Assembly (NCBI GenBank): GCA_045636265.1
Contig: JAZTXD010000074.1
Location: 1 to 64,000, forward strand
DNA length: 64,000 nucleotides
Source: Flemingiibacterium sp045636265
GTDB lineage: Bacteria; Bacillota; Clostridia; Oscillospirales; CAG-272
Direction of reading: 5' to 3'
The notes under the pieces were generated by a model. That model searched no databases and had not been told where the DNA came from. It worked only from the letters and a program-made list of their open reading frames with translations. Of this stretch, positions 1 to 8,671 are shown piece by piece. The position numbers were made by a program, and so were the translations under genes. Each line of letters opens with the position of its first letter. Position 1 is the first letter of the stretch.

Positions 1-1590
1 GTCGTGATGCTCAAATGTTACGGTGACGTCGGTTTCCTTTTCGGGATAGAGGTAGAGCACCGGCTTTGCATAGGCGAAATCCTGATATCCGTTGTCGATA
101 AGACCGTGCTCGCCCGTTTCAAAGCTGTAGTAGTATTCATACATATGGTAGCCGTCTTGATTATAGTCGTCATTATCCTGAAAAACAAAGTATAGCGCTT
201 CGGGATATCCTTCTTTGTTGTAATATCCGCCAAGCATTTTATGCATACTCCACTTCTCCGAAATCTCCCCGAAGTCGCACAGTAGTGTGCCGTATGGCTC
301 ATAAAGCTTCAAGTGGCCGTTTTCTTTAACAAGGGCACACTCTCCGCCAATCTCACTGTACGTGCCGTCGGAATTGTAATATTGACCTTTCTTGCCGAGC
401 CTTAGAATATTTTGAGCTTCAGGAGATGTGTAAACCGTACTTCCGTCGGGAGAATATATGGTATATTTTGCAGTTTTGTGATGCAGTGCAATGCAGTTAC
501 CGTCATCTAACGCAAAAAACTGTTCAAAACAATTTTCACCAAGCACGCTAAAATCCGGTTTTATAACGGTATAAAGACTCCAAAACTCCTCTCCGAATAC
601 GAGGTAATTGGAGATGATGCTGCCGAAGCCCTGTTCCGGAGCATCAAGGATATGTAGCATTTCGCCGTTCTTGAAGATATACATATAAGGCGCGGTGTGT
701 ACAACATTTGCCCCCATATATTCGAGAATCGAATCCGGGCGAGGGGGATATTCTTTTTTTAAGATTCCTAGTAACTGCGGTGAGGTGCTGCCGCTGGTGA
801 ACACCCATTGGAATTCAGTGAATTCAATCTCCTCGCCGCTTATTTTGTAAAATCGAGAAGAGAATGGATATCCAATACTGTCGTAGGTGTATGAGTTATC
901 AATCGGAAGCTTAACTGTTAAATAATCGTATGAACAATAGTACGCATCGTTTAATTTATACACCCTCAATTTGTTGAATGTATTATCATATTCACCGATT
1001 AAAGCTGCACCCTCAGGGAGCGCATCAAGCATTTGCGGCTCGGGGTAAAACTCATATTCGGCAAAATTGCCGTCGAGTAATGTATCAAAAGACGTTGTGT
1101 ATCCTACAAGATCAGGACCGTAGATCACATCATTATTGGAATAGCTGACGTCAGCGAGAACATAATTCCCAACCTGAATAAACCTTGCGGCAGGGCCAAG
1201 CTGTCTGAAATCTCCGTTTTCATCCGGAGAATAGAGGGAATAGCCAATATCCGTTTTTCTTATGAGCGCAAGGTTTTCATGCTTGGTGCCGTAAGAATCT
1301 GTATATTCGAGCACAAAAGCATCCGCGAATATGCCGCTGATGTATCCGTACTCTTCATTTCGCACATAATTGTATGTGCCGTCTTCAAGCTTGGTTACGG
1401 AGTAAATGTCGTTTGAGTATATTACATTTGCATCCGTTTTTTCGCTGCTGTCCGGGGGCATGGTGTCGGACAGATTTTGTGTGCCAGTGTCGCCGGTAGA
1501 ATCTGTGTCCTTGGTATCACCGCCGTTTGTACACGATGCGCCAAGAAGCAAGAGCGAAGCGAGAAGAAGCGCAAGTAGGGATTTTTTCAT
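1..1590 (-). CDS. Secreted lipoprotein, 3' end beyond the left edge
   Basis: An open frame of 530 codons runs from an ATG at 1590, behind a good AGGAGG ribosome binding site, off the left edge of the window. It starts with a lipoprotein signal (basic start, Leu/Ala core, lipobox LLGASC), so Cys20 or so should be lipidated and the protein tethered outside the membrane. A short Thr/Ser/Asp-rich linker follows, then a long region rich in Tyr and Asp that gives no recognised enzymatic motif. The last visible residues, KPVLYLYPEKETDVTV, look like the start of a conserved extracellular module that I recall at the C-terminus of clostridial surface proteins. The left edge cuts into that module. Function unknown; lipoprotein status is clear from the sequence, the module assignment is from memory. 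Confidence 0.85.
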   Translation of the reverse strand, partial: MKKSLLALLLASLLLLGASCTNGGDTKDTDSTGDTGTQNLSDTMPPDSSEKTDANVIYSNDIYSVTKLEDGTYNYVRNEEYGYISGIFADAFVLEYTDSYGTKHENLALIRKTDIGYSLYSPDENGDFRQLGPAARFIQVGNYVLADVSYSNNDVIYGPDLVGYTTSFDTLLDGNFAEYEFYPEPQMLDALPEGAALIGEYDNTFNKLRVYKLNDAYYCSYDYLTVKLPIDNSYTYDSIGYPFSSRFYKISGEEIEFTEFQWVFTSGSTSPQLLGILKKEYPPRPDSILEYMGANVVHTAPYMYIFKNGEMLHILDAPEQGFGSIISNYLVFGEEFWSLYTVIKPDFSVLGENCFEQFFALDDGNCIALHHKTAKYTIYSPDGSTVYTSPEAQNILRLGKKGQYYNSDGTYSEIGGECALVKENGHLKLYEPYGTLLCDFGEISEKWSMHKMLGGYYNKEGYPEALYFVFQDNDDYNQDGYHMYEYYYSFETGEHGLIDNGYQDFAYAKPVLYLYPEKETDVTVTFEHHD

Positions 1591-1682
1591 GGTGAAGCCT
1601 CCTATGGTATAGTTTATGCCTTTAGCATTTTATTAGACGAAAGCATGCATGTTTTTGTTCCGTGATTTTCAAAAAAATTATA

Positions 1683-1718
1683 AAAAATCGCCGTGCGCGT
1701 TTTGCACACAGCGATTTG
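1683..1718 (-). terminator. Rho-independent terminator after the YesL-type gene
   Basis: Read on the minus strand, AAATCGCTGTGTGC and GCGCACGGCGATTT form a 14-bp stem with two G-U pairs, followed by a T run. It lies 16 bases past the stop of the gene ending at 1734. The stem resembles those of the paralog array. Confidence 0.75.
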
Positions 1719-1733
1719 ACTTGTTCGGTGTTG

Positions 1734-2705
1734 TCAGCCAAGGTCGTGGAAGATAGCTTCTTCGTGTTCCTCGGGCTTGTTGTCCTTGTAGTAGGGGTCT
1801 ATCATGTGCTGCTTTATCTTTGGGAAAGCGGCATAGCATGCCATGAACGAGCCCGTTGAGATGAGTATGATAAACGGAAGCAGTATACCGATCGGGAGCA
1901 CGTAGATCATTACCACGTATGTGATGAAAAGCGAAGCGGCGATACCGATCGTTGCCATTAGGTTTCTCTTGAAGCCGAGAAGCGAGAAAATAAGTGCGTT
2001 CTTTAAAATCTTGAATATGGACAGATCGAATGTTATCATGAGAATATAGATGTAGAATCGCATCCAGAACCACAAGAGAGTAATAAGCAGGGAAGCAAGA
2101 TACATGAAGTTAGCCACGCCCGACACACCGATGTTGTAGTAGAAGAAGATTACGTCGTAAACGCACACGAATGTGAGGAGCGAATCGAGTATTCCCATCA
2201 GCATACCCTGACGCTTGTTGCGCTTTATTGCGTACCAGAAGTCGTCCCACATGAATATCGGCTCGCCCTTTACCATGTTGCGCAGAATATATGTGGTTCC
2301 CGTGTTCACGTAGCCGAATGTGAAGATAAGAAGAACGGAGAGCGCTAAAAATATGTTTGTCCACATCGTTGGAAAGCTTATCTCCGACTGCGCGCCCCAC
2401 ACTCCGTAGAGTGCCGCGGTTACGGGGGAGTGCTCGTGAGTCATCACGCCGTAGAGCGGCGCGAACATTTTGTATGACGGCGCAAACGACGGACGGTTGA
2501 GATTTCCGCTGAGCGCAAGTATTAAGAAGAATATCGGGAAATTTCCCAGAACATAAAACAGATTCACACCGAAAAGGCGGGTGAATTTATTTGCGTAGTG
2601 CTTAAAGAAGTTGGCAAGGTTTTTTGGACCCTCGGGTTCTTTTTTTACACCCTTGCCGTCCTTGTTGTAGTTGAAGAGCTTGAATTCTTTTCCGAACAGT
2701 TTCAA
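1734..2705 (-). CDS. YesL-type (DUF624) polytopic membrane protein
   Basis: A 323-residue integral membrane protein. After a basic, soluble start of about 40 residues there are roughly five to six hydrophobic segments (near residues 45-65, 115-135, 165-190, 200-215, 240-270). The stretch around residues 120-160 (FGYVNTGTTYILRNMVKGEP followed by WDDFWYAIKRN) is typical of the YesL/DUF624 family. In that family the proteins often neighbour carbohydrate-utilisation genes, but their biochemical role is not known. The start is a TTG at 2705: an AAAGGAA lies about nine bases upstream and no nearby ATG fits. The gene follows two membrane/biosynthetic genes on the same strand, possibly in one transcript from the proC promoter, and ends at a clear terminator. 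The long insertion before the second membrane segment makes it larger than the usual family length of about 210. Confidence 0.75.
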   Translation of the reverse strand: MKLFGKEFKLFNYNKDGKGVKKEPEGPKNLANFFKHYANKFTRLFGVNLFYVLGNFPIFFLILALSGNLNRPSFAPSYKMFAPLYGVMTHEHSPVTAALYGVWGAQSEISFPTMWTNIFLALSVLLIFTFGYVNTGTTYILRNMVKGEPIFMWDDFWYAIKRNKRQGMLMGILDSLLTFVCVYDVIFFYYNIGVSGVANFMYLASLLITLLWFWMRFYIYILMITFDLSIFKILKNALIFSLLGFKRNLMATIGIAASLFITYVVMIYVLPIGILLPFIILISTGSFMACYAAFPKIKQHMIDPYYKDNKPEEHEEAIFHDLG

Positions 2706-2747
2706 GATTTTTATTTCCTTTCTGTTTTGGGTGTCATCCTAAAAAAA

Positions 2748-3344
2748 TTATATGTAAACGTATATTAAAAACAGCATAAACAGCACATCGGCGCTTGCTA
2801 TGGCGCAGATGCGAAAAAACGTGAGCACGTAACGCTTCGTATTCTCGCTCCGTATCGTCACGGTGCGCTGTGAATAGAAAAACATAACCGCCTGTGCCGA
2901 TAAAATCGCGAGCAGCATGCACAGCGCGAACGATGCTGCGAGATACACGATTGAGTCAAGCAAAAGTCCCGTACGCGACGAGAACTGGAGCATCGTTACG
3001 GCAAAGCCGAACAGCACACCCCGGTAAAGCATTGCCGCCGCCCCGACAACTGCAGAGAACAGCGTGAATCCGGAGAGAAATACAGCGACAAAAAGCCACA
3101 GCTCATGGATTATGCAGTCTGCCGCCACACGCACAACGTCGAGAGGGGAAGCGCACTTATAAAAGAGTGCGAGAAAGTAGCGCTCAATGAGCTTATCATA
3201 AAGCTCCGACTCGCCGATACCGAGTATACGGTAGACGGCACATCCTGCAAACGCTCCGAATATCAGAAGCGCGGAACATGCCAAAAGCGCGGTACGCTTG
3301 TCAATAAAAGTGTTTGCTTGTCCTCTTTGGAAGTATTTATACAC
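2748..3344 (-). CDS. Polytopic membrane protein, possibly SpoIIM-like
   Basis: A 198-residue protein with about five hydrophobic segments (near residues 22-45, 85-110, 112-135, 145-165 and a C-terminal one ending at the stop). The order of a first membrane span, a soluble loop of about 40 residues and then a cluster of spans with LYRGVLFGF resembles stage II sporulation protein M, a component of the forespore engulfment complex; I cannot confirm this without a profile search. The start is a GTG at 3344 with GGTGAT just upstream; an ATG seven bases earlier is out of frame and stops at once. It lies between proC (51 bases upstream) and the YesL-type gene (42 bases downstream), probably in one operon. 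Confidence 0.6.
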   Translation of the reverse strand: MYKYFQRGQANTFIDKRTALLACSALLIFGAFAGCAVYRILGIGESELYDKLIERYFLALFYKCASPLDVVRVAADCIIHELWLFVAVFLSGFTLFSAVVGAAAMLYRGVLFGFAVTMLQFSSRTGLLLDSIVYLAASFALCMLLAILSAQAVMFFYSQRTVTIRSENTKRYVLTFFRICAIASADVLFMLFLIYVYI

Positions 3345-3395
3345 GTAACATCACCGCCGATAGTTTTTGTACATTCTATGCGGTGAGGGGAGAAG

Positions 3396-4223
3396 TTATG
3401 ACTGTGTGCCGAACTCTTTTGCCATTTCCTCGGCTCTGTCGGTGCATGCACGCATTGCGCGGTCAATGGTTTCATCCGTTTTTTCAGCGTAGAACACGTT
3501 CATAGCGCGCTCGGTGGTACCGTTGGGGGATGTTACAGCGCGGATGAGCTCTTCTGCGCTCTTGCCGCTCTGAATAAGCATCTCCGCCGAGCCGATAACC
3601 GTGCGGCAGACCATTTCGGTGAGTGTGTGCTCGTCAACGGTAAGCCCCTGCGCCTTCGCGGAGCGTACGATTGCGTCGATAAAATAGTAGAAATACGCGG
3701 GTGATGAACCGTTTGCGCAGATTACTGTGTTCATCTGCGACTCGTCAACACGTACCGCCATTCCGGATGACTCGAAGATTTCGCACGCAAGCCCGAAGTC
3801 TGCGTCCGAAACACGGGAGTTTCTGCAAAGCGCGGACACGCCTTCTCCAATCTGGAGAGGAGTGTTTGGCATTACACGAACTACAGCACATTCGCGGCCG
3901 AGCATATTTGATATCGCATCCGTTGAAATTCCGGCGGCAATCGAAATAAAGAGCTTGTTTTCAATATCAACATCCGATGCGGCAAGCTCGGAGAGAACCT
4001 CGGCGAAGTTCTGCGGCTTTACCGCAAGGAGAATGAATTCGCTTTTTTTGCAGGCATCGGTAAGTGTCGGCGCAACGTTAACACGGCGTGCCGCAAAGGC
4101 TGCCGCTTTGTCAGCGAGCTTGTCGTATACTGTGATAAGCTCGGGTGCCACACCTGAAGTGAGCAATCCGCCGATTATGGCGCTTGCCATGTTGCCTGTT
4201 CCTATAAATGTTATCGTTTTCAT
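3396..4223 (-). CDS. proC: Pyrroline-5-carboxylate reductase
   Basis: ProC catalyses the last step of proline synthesis, NAD(P)H-dependent reduction of 1-pyrroline-5-carboxylate to proline, in the cytosol. The 275-residue product has the usual family length. Residues 6-12 carry the nucleotide-binding glycine motif IGTGNMA, residues 69-72 AVKPQ, about residues 118-128 VRVMPNTPLQIGEG, and the C-terminal dimerisation domain contains ANGSSPAYFYYFIDA, the family signature region. The ATG at 4223 has AAGGAG five bases upstream. The gene is divergent from the GNAT-aroK-pyrB operon and probably leads a minus-strand operon with two membrane protein genes. Confidence 0.97.
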   Translation of the reverse strand: MKTITFIGTGNMASAIIGGLLTSGVAPELITVYDKLADKAAAFAARRVNVAPTLTDACKKSEFILLAVKPQNFAEVLSELAASDVDIENKLFISIAAGISTDAISNMLGRECAVVRVMPNTPLQIGEGVSALCRNSRVSDADFGLACEIFESSGMAVRVDESQMNTVICANGSSPAYFYYFIDAIVRSAKAQGLTVDEHTLTEMVCRTVIGSAEMLIQSGKSAEELIRAVTSPNGTTERAMNVFYAEKTDETIDRAMRACTDRAEEMAKEFGTQS

Positions 4224-4260
4224 GGGGACTCCTTGATAAAACTGACTTTACAATGAATTT

Positions 4261-4289
4261 ATTATAGCACATACCGCCAAAATAAGCAA
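4261..4289 (-). promoter_or_regulatory. Promoter of proC
   Basis: On the minus strand: -35 TTGCTT (4284-4289), 17-bp spacer, -10 TATAAT (4261-4266) preceded by TGC, an extended -10. It sits about 40 bases before the proC start. Confidence 0.65.
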
Positions 4290-4357
4290 TGGATTTATAA
4301 AATAGTTTACAAAATCCATATATTTTAAATAATCTTGCCGATATTGCCGAATACCTC

Positions 4358-4386
4358 TTGAAAAAGGTTGAAAAATGTTGTATAAT
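4358..4386 (+). promoter_or_regulatory. Promoter of the GNAT-aroK-pyrB operon
   Basis: -35 TTGAAA (4358-4363), 17-bp spacer, -10 TATAAT (4381-4386). The predicted start of transcription near 4393 leaves a leader of only about 25 bases. Confidence 0.75.
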
Positions 4387-4419
4387 ATAATTTAAAGATG
4401 TTTATGCAGAGGAATGAAA

Positions 4420-4998
4420 GTGAAGAAATCTTTTGTTTACAGCTTATTTTCAAAAATTCCTACTCTTGAAACCGAGCGGCTTATTTTGAGGAAAATGAAA
4501 CCGTCCGATGCCGGGGACATGTTTGAATATGCAAAGCGCTCGGATGTTACGGAGTTCCTTTTATGGGAGCCGCACACCTCATACGAGCAGACGCATGACT
4601 ATCTGCGCTTTTTGCAGACGCGTTACCGCACCGGCGATTTTTATGACTGGGCGGTAATTGATAAAGCCGATAAAAAAATGATAGGCACATGCGGCTTTGC
4701 AAATCTTGATTTTCAGAATAATCGCGCCGAGATAGGATATGTTCTCAATCCGGCATACTGGGGACGCGGAATTGCCCCCGAGGCTGTTCGCAGAGTTATG
4801 GAATTTGCTTTTATGGAGCTCAATGTGCACCGCGTTGAAGCAAGATACATCGTTGGAAACGAGCGCTCACGCAAGGTTATGGAAAAATGCGGCATGGTTT
4901 TCGAGGGGATAGCCCGCTCGTCCATGTATATAAAAGGGCAGTACCGCGATATCGGCACGTGTTCGATCGTGTTTGACGAATATATCAGGAATAGGTAA
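4420..4998 (+). CDS. GNAT-family N-acetyltransferase (RimJ/RimL type)
   Basis: A cytosolic acetyl-CoA-dependent acetyltransferase of the family that modifies protein N-termini or small amines; the substrate cannot be read from sequence. Near the N-terminus it has LETERLILRKMKPSDA, the usual RimJ-like opening, then IGYVLNPAYWGRGIAPEA, which carries the acetyl-CoA pyrophosphate loop (GRGIA), and NERSRKVMEKCGMVFEG, the C-terminal signature. An ATG lies at 4414, but its AGAGGA ribosome binding site touches it directly; the in-frame GTG at 4420 has the correct spacing of six bases and is preferred. It is the first gene of an operon with aroK five bases downstream. Confidence 0.9.
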   Translation: MKKSFVYSLFSKIPTLETERLILRKMKPSDAGDMFEYAKRSDVTEFLLWEPHTSYEQTHDYLRFLQTRYRTGDFYDWAVIDKADKKMIGTCGFANLDFQNNRAEIGYVLNPAYWGRGIAPEAVRRVMEFAFMELNVHRVEARYIVGNERSRKVMEKCGMVFEGIARSSMYIKGQYRDIGTCSIVFDEYIRNR

Positions 4999-5003
4999 CT
5001 CTA

Positions 5004-5516
5004 ATGCTTGAAATCAGGAATAATATTGTTTCACTTATCGGCATGACCGGATGCGGCAAAACAAGTATTGGCAAGATTCTTGCGAAAAAGCTGGGTGCAA
5101 AGTTTGTTGATCTGGATGATGAAATTGTTTGTCGGTTTGGAGAAATCAAAAAGATTTTCGCCGAAGATGGCGAGGAGAAGTTCCGTGAGATAGAATACGG
5201 AACACTTGCCGAAGTCATAGCTGAGTCAAACGGTGAGCTTATGATACTGTCCTGCGGCGGCGGACTTGTGACATACGAAAAAAGCCGTGAGCTTCTCTGC
5301 GAAAAAACAACAGTCGTGTGGATAAAAAGAAGCATCCGGAGTGTGGCGGCGGACGTGAATGTCCTGATGCGCCCACCGGTAAACGGGGATGTGGAAAACT
5401 ACAGGCGCATCTTAACCGAGCGCTATCCCATATACAGAGGCAGTGCGGATTATTCGTTTTACAATACCTTTCCGCAGCGTACAGCAAAGGCAATAATAAA
5501 AAAGATGTTTGAATAA
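5004..5516 (+). CDS. aroK: Shikimate kinase
   Basis: AroK phosphorylates shikimate with ATP, the fifth step of chorismate synthesis. The 170-residue length is normal. The P-loop is GMTGCGKTS (residues 13-21), with DLDDEI (about residues 35-40) supplying the magnesium and shikimate contacts, an Arg following at FRE (about residue 58), and SCGGGLV (about residues 82-88) as the conserved Gly-Gly-Gly shikimate-binding motif. The lid region contains MRPP. It lies between the acetyltransferase gene and pyrB, so chorismate and pyrimidine steps share a transcript. Confidence 0.95.
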   Translation: MLEIRNNIVSLIGMTGCGKTSIGKILAKKLGAKFVDLDDEIVCRFGEIKKIFAEDGEEKFREIEYGTLAEVIAESNGELMILSCGGGLVTYEKSRELLCEKTTVVWIKRSIRSVAADVNVLMRPPVNGDVENYRRILTERYPIYRGSADYSFYNTFPQRTAKAIIKKMFE

Positions 5517-5533
5517 TTAAAGGAGTTTTCAGT

Positions 5534-6601
5534 ATGAACATTAGAAATCTGATCGATTTTAACGACATGTCACTTGAGGAGTGGGAGGAGCTTAAAACTC
5601 TCGCGTTCCGTATAAAGAAATCTCCCGCAGAATACAGAGATGTCTGCAAGGGAAGAATTATGGCTACACTTTTCTACGAGCCGTCTACACGTACCATGAT
5701 GTCCTTCCAGACCGCAATGATGCGCCTTGGCGGAAAGGTTATCGGATTCTCCGATCCGAATTCCAGCTCCGTTTCCAAGGGCGAAACACTGCGCGACACC
5801 GTTAAAATCGTAACCGGATACGCCGATATCCTCGTTATCCGTCATCCCGTTGAGGGCGCGGCGTTTGCTTCCAGCCTTTATTCACACACTCCCGTAATCA
5901 ATGCGGGCGACGGCGGTCATCTCCACCCCACGCAGACTCTCACAGACCTTATGACGATTTCCGAGCTCAAGGGCGACATAAACGGACTTACCGTCGGCTT
6001 CTGCGGCGACCTGCTCAACGGAAGAACCGTACATTCGCTGCTTCGTGCGCTGATGAGATTCAAGAATAACCGCTTTGTACTTATTTCAACTCCCGAGCTT
6101 CAGCTTCCGTCTTATGTTACTGACGAGCTTGTTGCAAACGGATGCGAGATCAAGAAGGTGTCCACTCTCGAAGAGTGCATAGGTGAGCTCGACGTGCTCT
6201 ATATGACACGTATTCAGAAAGAACGCTTCAAATCCCCCGAGGAGTATGCGCGTCAGGCAGGCGTTTACCGCCTCACATCCGACAAGATGGAGCTTGCCAA
6301 GAAGGACCTTATCGTGCTTCATCCGCTTCCCAAGGTTGACGAGATTTCGTATGAGCTTGACGATGACCCGAGATGCGTATATTTCGAGCAGGCTGAAAAC
6401 GGCATGTTCATCAGAATGGCGCTTGTTGCGAAGCTTGTCGGCGCGGAGAAAAGAGGACGTGCTCCGGCATATCCGCTTCCCGAAAAGCAGTTCTGCACAA
6501 ATCCCCGCTGTATCTCAAATCACGAGAAGTATCTGCCCCTGCTCACAAAAGAGGTTGAGGGCGAGGTAAGATGCCACTACTGCGACTCAAAGATAAAGTA
6601 A
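5534..6601 (+). CDS. pyrB: Aspartate carbamoyltransferase with a fused PyrI-like zinc tail
   Basis: PyrB condenses carbamoyl phosphate and aspartate to carbamoyl aspartate, the committed step of pyrimidine synthesis. The catalytic part (residues 1 to about 305) shows FYEPSTRTMMSF, the carbamoyl-phosphate site, then VIRHP, and HPTQTLTDL. The last 50 residues do not belong to a normal catalytic chain: they contain CTNPRCISNHE and CHYC, a CX4C...CX2C pattern that matches the zinc-binding end of the separate regulatory subunit PyrI. The allosteric nucleotide domain of PyrI is not present here, and no pyrI gene is seen nearby. ATG with AAGGAG upstream; 17 bases after aroK; a strong terminator follows. 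The enzyme call is certain; the tail origin is inference from the cysteine spacing and the NPxCIS context. Confidence 0.96.
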   Translation: MNIRNLIDFNDMSLEEWEELKTLAFRIKKSPAEYRDVCKGRIMATLFYEPSTRTMMSFQTAMMRLGGKVIGFSDPNSSSVSKGETLRDTVKIVTGYADILVIRHPVEGAAFASSLYSHTPVINAGDGGHLHPTQTLTDLMTISELKGDINGLTVGFCGDLLNGRTVHSLLRALMRFKNNRFVLISTPELQLPSYVTDELVANGCEIKKVSTLEECIGELDVLYMTRIQKERFKSPEEYARQAGVYRLTSDKMELAKKDLIVLHPLPKVDEISYELDDDPRCVYFEQAENGMFIRMALVAKLVGAEKRGRAPAYPLPEKQFCTNPRCISNHEKYLPLLTKEVEGEVRCHYCDSKIK

Positions 6602-6607
6602 ATACAC

Positions 6608-6640
6608 AAAAGGCTCCGCATCTGCGGAGCCTTGGTTTTT
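6608..6640. terminator. Bidirectional terminator between pyrB and the SipL-like gene
   Basis: An 11-bp perfect stem, AAGGCTCCGCA with TGCGGAGCCTT, followed by a T run on the plus strand and by TTTTG on the minus strand. It separates two convergent genes. Confidence 0.9.
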
Positions 6641-8219
6641 ATATTACAATACCTTTAGGCGCTTGGGGTATCATCAGCACCCGACCTGTGCCGGTGTTTG
6701 CAGCCTCGAGCGCATTTACGGTTGTGTTATACCGTTTTGCGATATTCCAGAGCGTGTCGTTCTCACCGGGATAGCAAAGTGTCATGCACGAGGACGGTTT
6801 AGCCTCACGCGCTTCGCCTAAAAGACGTATTGCTGAAATTGAGGCGTGATGCCTCTTTTCGCATACCTGCATGCATAGGGATACCTCAAAGTCAAAGGAG
6901 ATACGCTCCGGATCAAGTCTTGCGCGCATGTCGTATGCTCTCGGAAAGCATGTGTACGCCAGCGGCTCGGCAATCTCGCCCACATTAAGCTCGCACTTTA
7001 TCGGCACAGTTGTGTCACTGCTCATATATTCTCCGTTGTTTTCCAGTATGCAGGATACAGCCGCAGTGCCGGAGAGCACGGCACGGCCGCGCTCTATTTT
7101 CATGTCGGTTAAGCTGACATCCGCCGCGGTATCAATAACTGTGGAGCCTTCGGGGATATTGAGCTCAGAGCGGCTTGCGCTCTCACCCACGGAGAAATTT
7201 GCAAAGAGAACCTTTCCCGTGCTCTCGCAGTCAAATTCATGCTTTATGCACTCGCACTCGCGTGTCAGCGAATATGCATCAAGGACCAACTCGGCATCCT
7301 CGCTTCCCACGATGCACACAGTAACATCCGCGCTCATGTCAAGCTCGACAACACGCCGCTCTCCGTATGCGTTTTCGCCCACGGATGCGCTTATTTCAAC
7401 AGTTGTAGCATCCGCGCTTGCCAGAAGCGATTCGGGGCGGCAGTTTGCAAACTGCTTCTCATATTCATCAGCACCGACAATGTATGCCACGGGGAATTTT
7501 CTCGAAAAGCTTTTGTAAACTCCCGCCTCGCCCTGTGACTTGTAGATGCAGTCGATGAGCGCCTCACCTTTGAGCGAAACCGTAAAATCCGCATCGCGGT
7601 TTATTTTTGCTTCGTGGAAGCATATACCGCACGAACAGCTGATAATTTCGTCAATGGCGGGCTGTGCGGCATCCGGCTCAAGATTCTCGCTTATGCGAAG
7701 CGGATCGGCAAGAAATGTACATTCGCGGCGCGACTCAACAGTTCTGGTGAGCTTTTCAAGCTGCATCTGCTCCGCGGCAGACTGCGCGCCCTCGCATGTC
7801 GGGGTGCAGGGAAGCAGTGCTGTTACCTTAACATCGCTTGTGACTGTAGATTTCAGCGACAGCTTGCGTGGGTTTGCAAGGCGCTGCGTGCACGAGCTGA
7901 TCTTGGGGATAACGGTTATGTTTGCTCCTTCAAGCGAACCTATATCGTTTACGGCGCTCTCCCAATCTCCGGCAAAGTGCACGCAGTGGAGTGATTCGCC
8001 GCTCTCACTGTCGGCACAGAAGATTACCGTGTAATCCACAGCTCCGGTGATCTCAAGCTTTCTGCCCGAAATATATCTACCTATTAATATAGGCTTCGCT
8101 TCCACGCGAAGCACCCTCTTGACATCGGGATAGGTGTCGGGGAGAATATAATCGGAGGCGATTTCGGCTCCAACACTGCCGCTGTATGACGTGACACTGA
8201 TCTGATCATTCGGTTTCAT
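6639..8219 (-). CDS. SipL-like spore protein: SPOCS (DUF3794) domains and C-terminal LysM
   Basis: A 526-residue protein without a signal peptide. The N-terminal half begins with an element around ASDYILPDTYPDVKRVLRVE that is typical of DUF3794/SPOCS domains, and beta-rich SPOCS-like repeats follow. The final 45 residues (YPGENDTLWNIAKRYNTTVN onward) form a LysM domain. This order and length fit SipL, which in Clostridioides difficile binds the coat morphogenetic ATPase SpoIVA through its LysM domain and is needed for coat localisation. The reading frame is open upstream to 8309, but the ATG at 8219 has AAGGATGG at the right distance and starts at the conserved MKPND, so it is preferred. Other clostridial SPOCS-LysM coat proteins remain possible. 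Confidence 0.85.
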   Translation of the reverse strand: MKPNDQISVTSYSGSVGAEIASDYILPDTYPDVKRVLRVEAKPILIGRYISGRKLEITGAVDYTVIFCADSESGESLHCVHFAGDWESAVNDIGSLEGANITVIPKISSCTQRLANPRKLSLKSTVTSDVKVTALLPCTPTCEGAQSAAEQMQLEKLTRTVESRRECTFLADPLRISENLEPDAAQPAIDEIISCSCGICFHEAKINRDADFTVSLKGEALIDCIYKSQGEAGVYKSFSRKFPVAYIVGADEYEKQFANCRPESLLASADATTVEISASVGENAYGERRVVELDMSADVTVCIVGSEDAELVLDAYSLTRECECIKHEFDCESTGKVLFANFSVGESASRSELNIPEGSTVIDTAADVSLTDMKIERGRAVLSGTAAVSCILENNGEYMSSDTTVPIKCELNVGEIAEPLAYTCFPRAYDMRARLDPERISFDFEVSLCMQVCEKRHHASISAIRLLGEAREAKPSSCMTLCYPGENDTLWNIAKRYNTTVNALEAANTGTGRVLMIPQAPKGIVI

Positions 8220-8316
8220 AGAAATACCATCCTTTTTTGGCTTTTTGTACAAATGTATGCGCATATATCCGAAAAAATGACCGATAAAATATTTTTGGGA
8301 AAATTTCAAAAACCTA

Positions 8317-8345
8317 TTGACAAAGGATTCTTGTTGTGGTATAAT
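8317..8345 (+). promoter_or_regulatory. Consensus promoter of tRNA-Arg
   Basis: -35 TTGACA (8317-8322), 17-bp spacer, -10 TATAAT (8340-8345) preceded by TGG. A perfect consensus promoter 24 bases before the tRNA. Confidence 0.9.
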
Positions 8346-8369
8346 CTAATAGTCGTCGAAAGACGGTAC

Positions 8370-8445
8370 GCGCTTGTAGCTCAGTGGATAGAGTGCCCGG
8401 CTACGAACCGGTAGGTCGCAGGTTCGAATCCTGCCAGGCGCGCCA
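8370..8445 (+). tRNA. tRNA-Arg (anticodon ACG)
   Basis: A 76-base tRNA with encoded CCA. The acceptor GCGCTTG pairs with CAGGCGC, the T arm contains GGTTCGAATCC, and the anticodon loop CTACGAA gives ACG at 8403-8405, reading CGN arginine codons after deamination of A34. The outermost pair of the anticodon stem is a C-U mismatch; the other four pairs are good. Confidence 0.95.
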
Positions 8446-8446
8446 T

Positions 8447-8482
8447 TAAAAGCCGATTTGTCAAAAGACAGATCGGCTTTTT
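8447..8482 (+). terminator. Terminator of tRNA-Arg
   Basis: AAAGCCGATTTGTC and GACAGATCGGCTTT form a 14-bp stem with a four-base loop and a T tract immediately after the tRNA. Confidence 0.85.
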
Positions 8483-8586
8483 GCTATTGTTTTTTGCATT
8501 TTAGGTAATTTTGGTGCGAATTTGTAATACTCGTCACAAAATACTAAAACAAAATAAAAAATTCATTCTAAAATGATAAAAAAGTA

Positions 8587-8615
8587 TTGACAAAAAAGAA
8601 ATATTATGATATATT
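8587..8615 (+). promoter_or_regulatory. Promoter of the secreted binding-module protein (8672)
   Basis: -35 TTGACA (8587-8592), 17-bp spacer, -10 TATATT (8610-8615). Confidence 0.75.
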
Positions 8616-8671
8616 ATATGTGTAAAATTAGGGTGTAATTATACCCAAATATTTAGAAAGTGAGATTTAGC

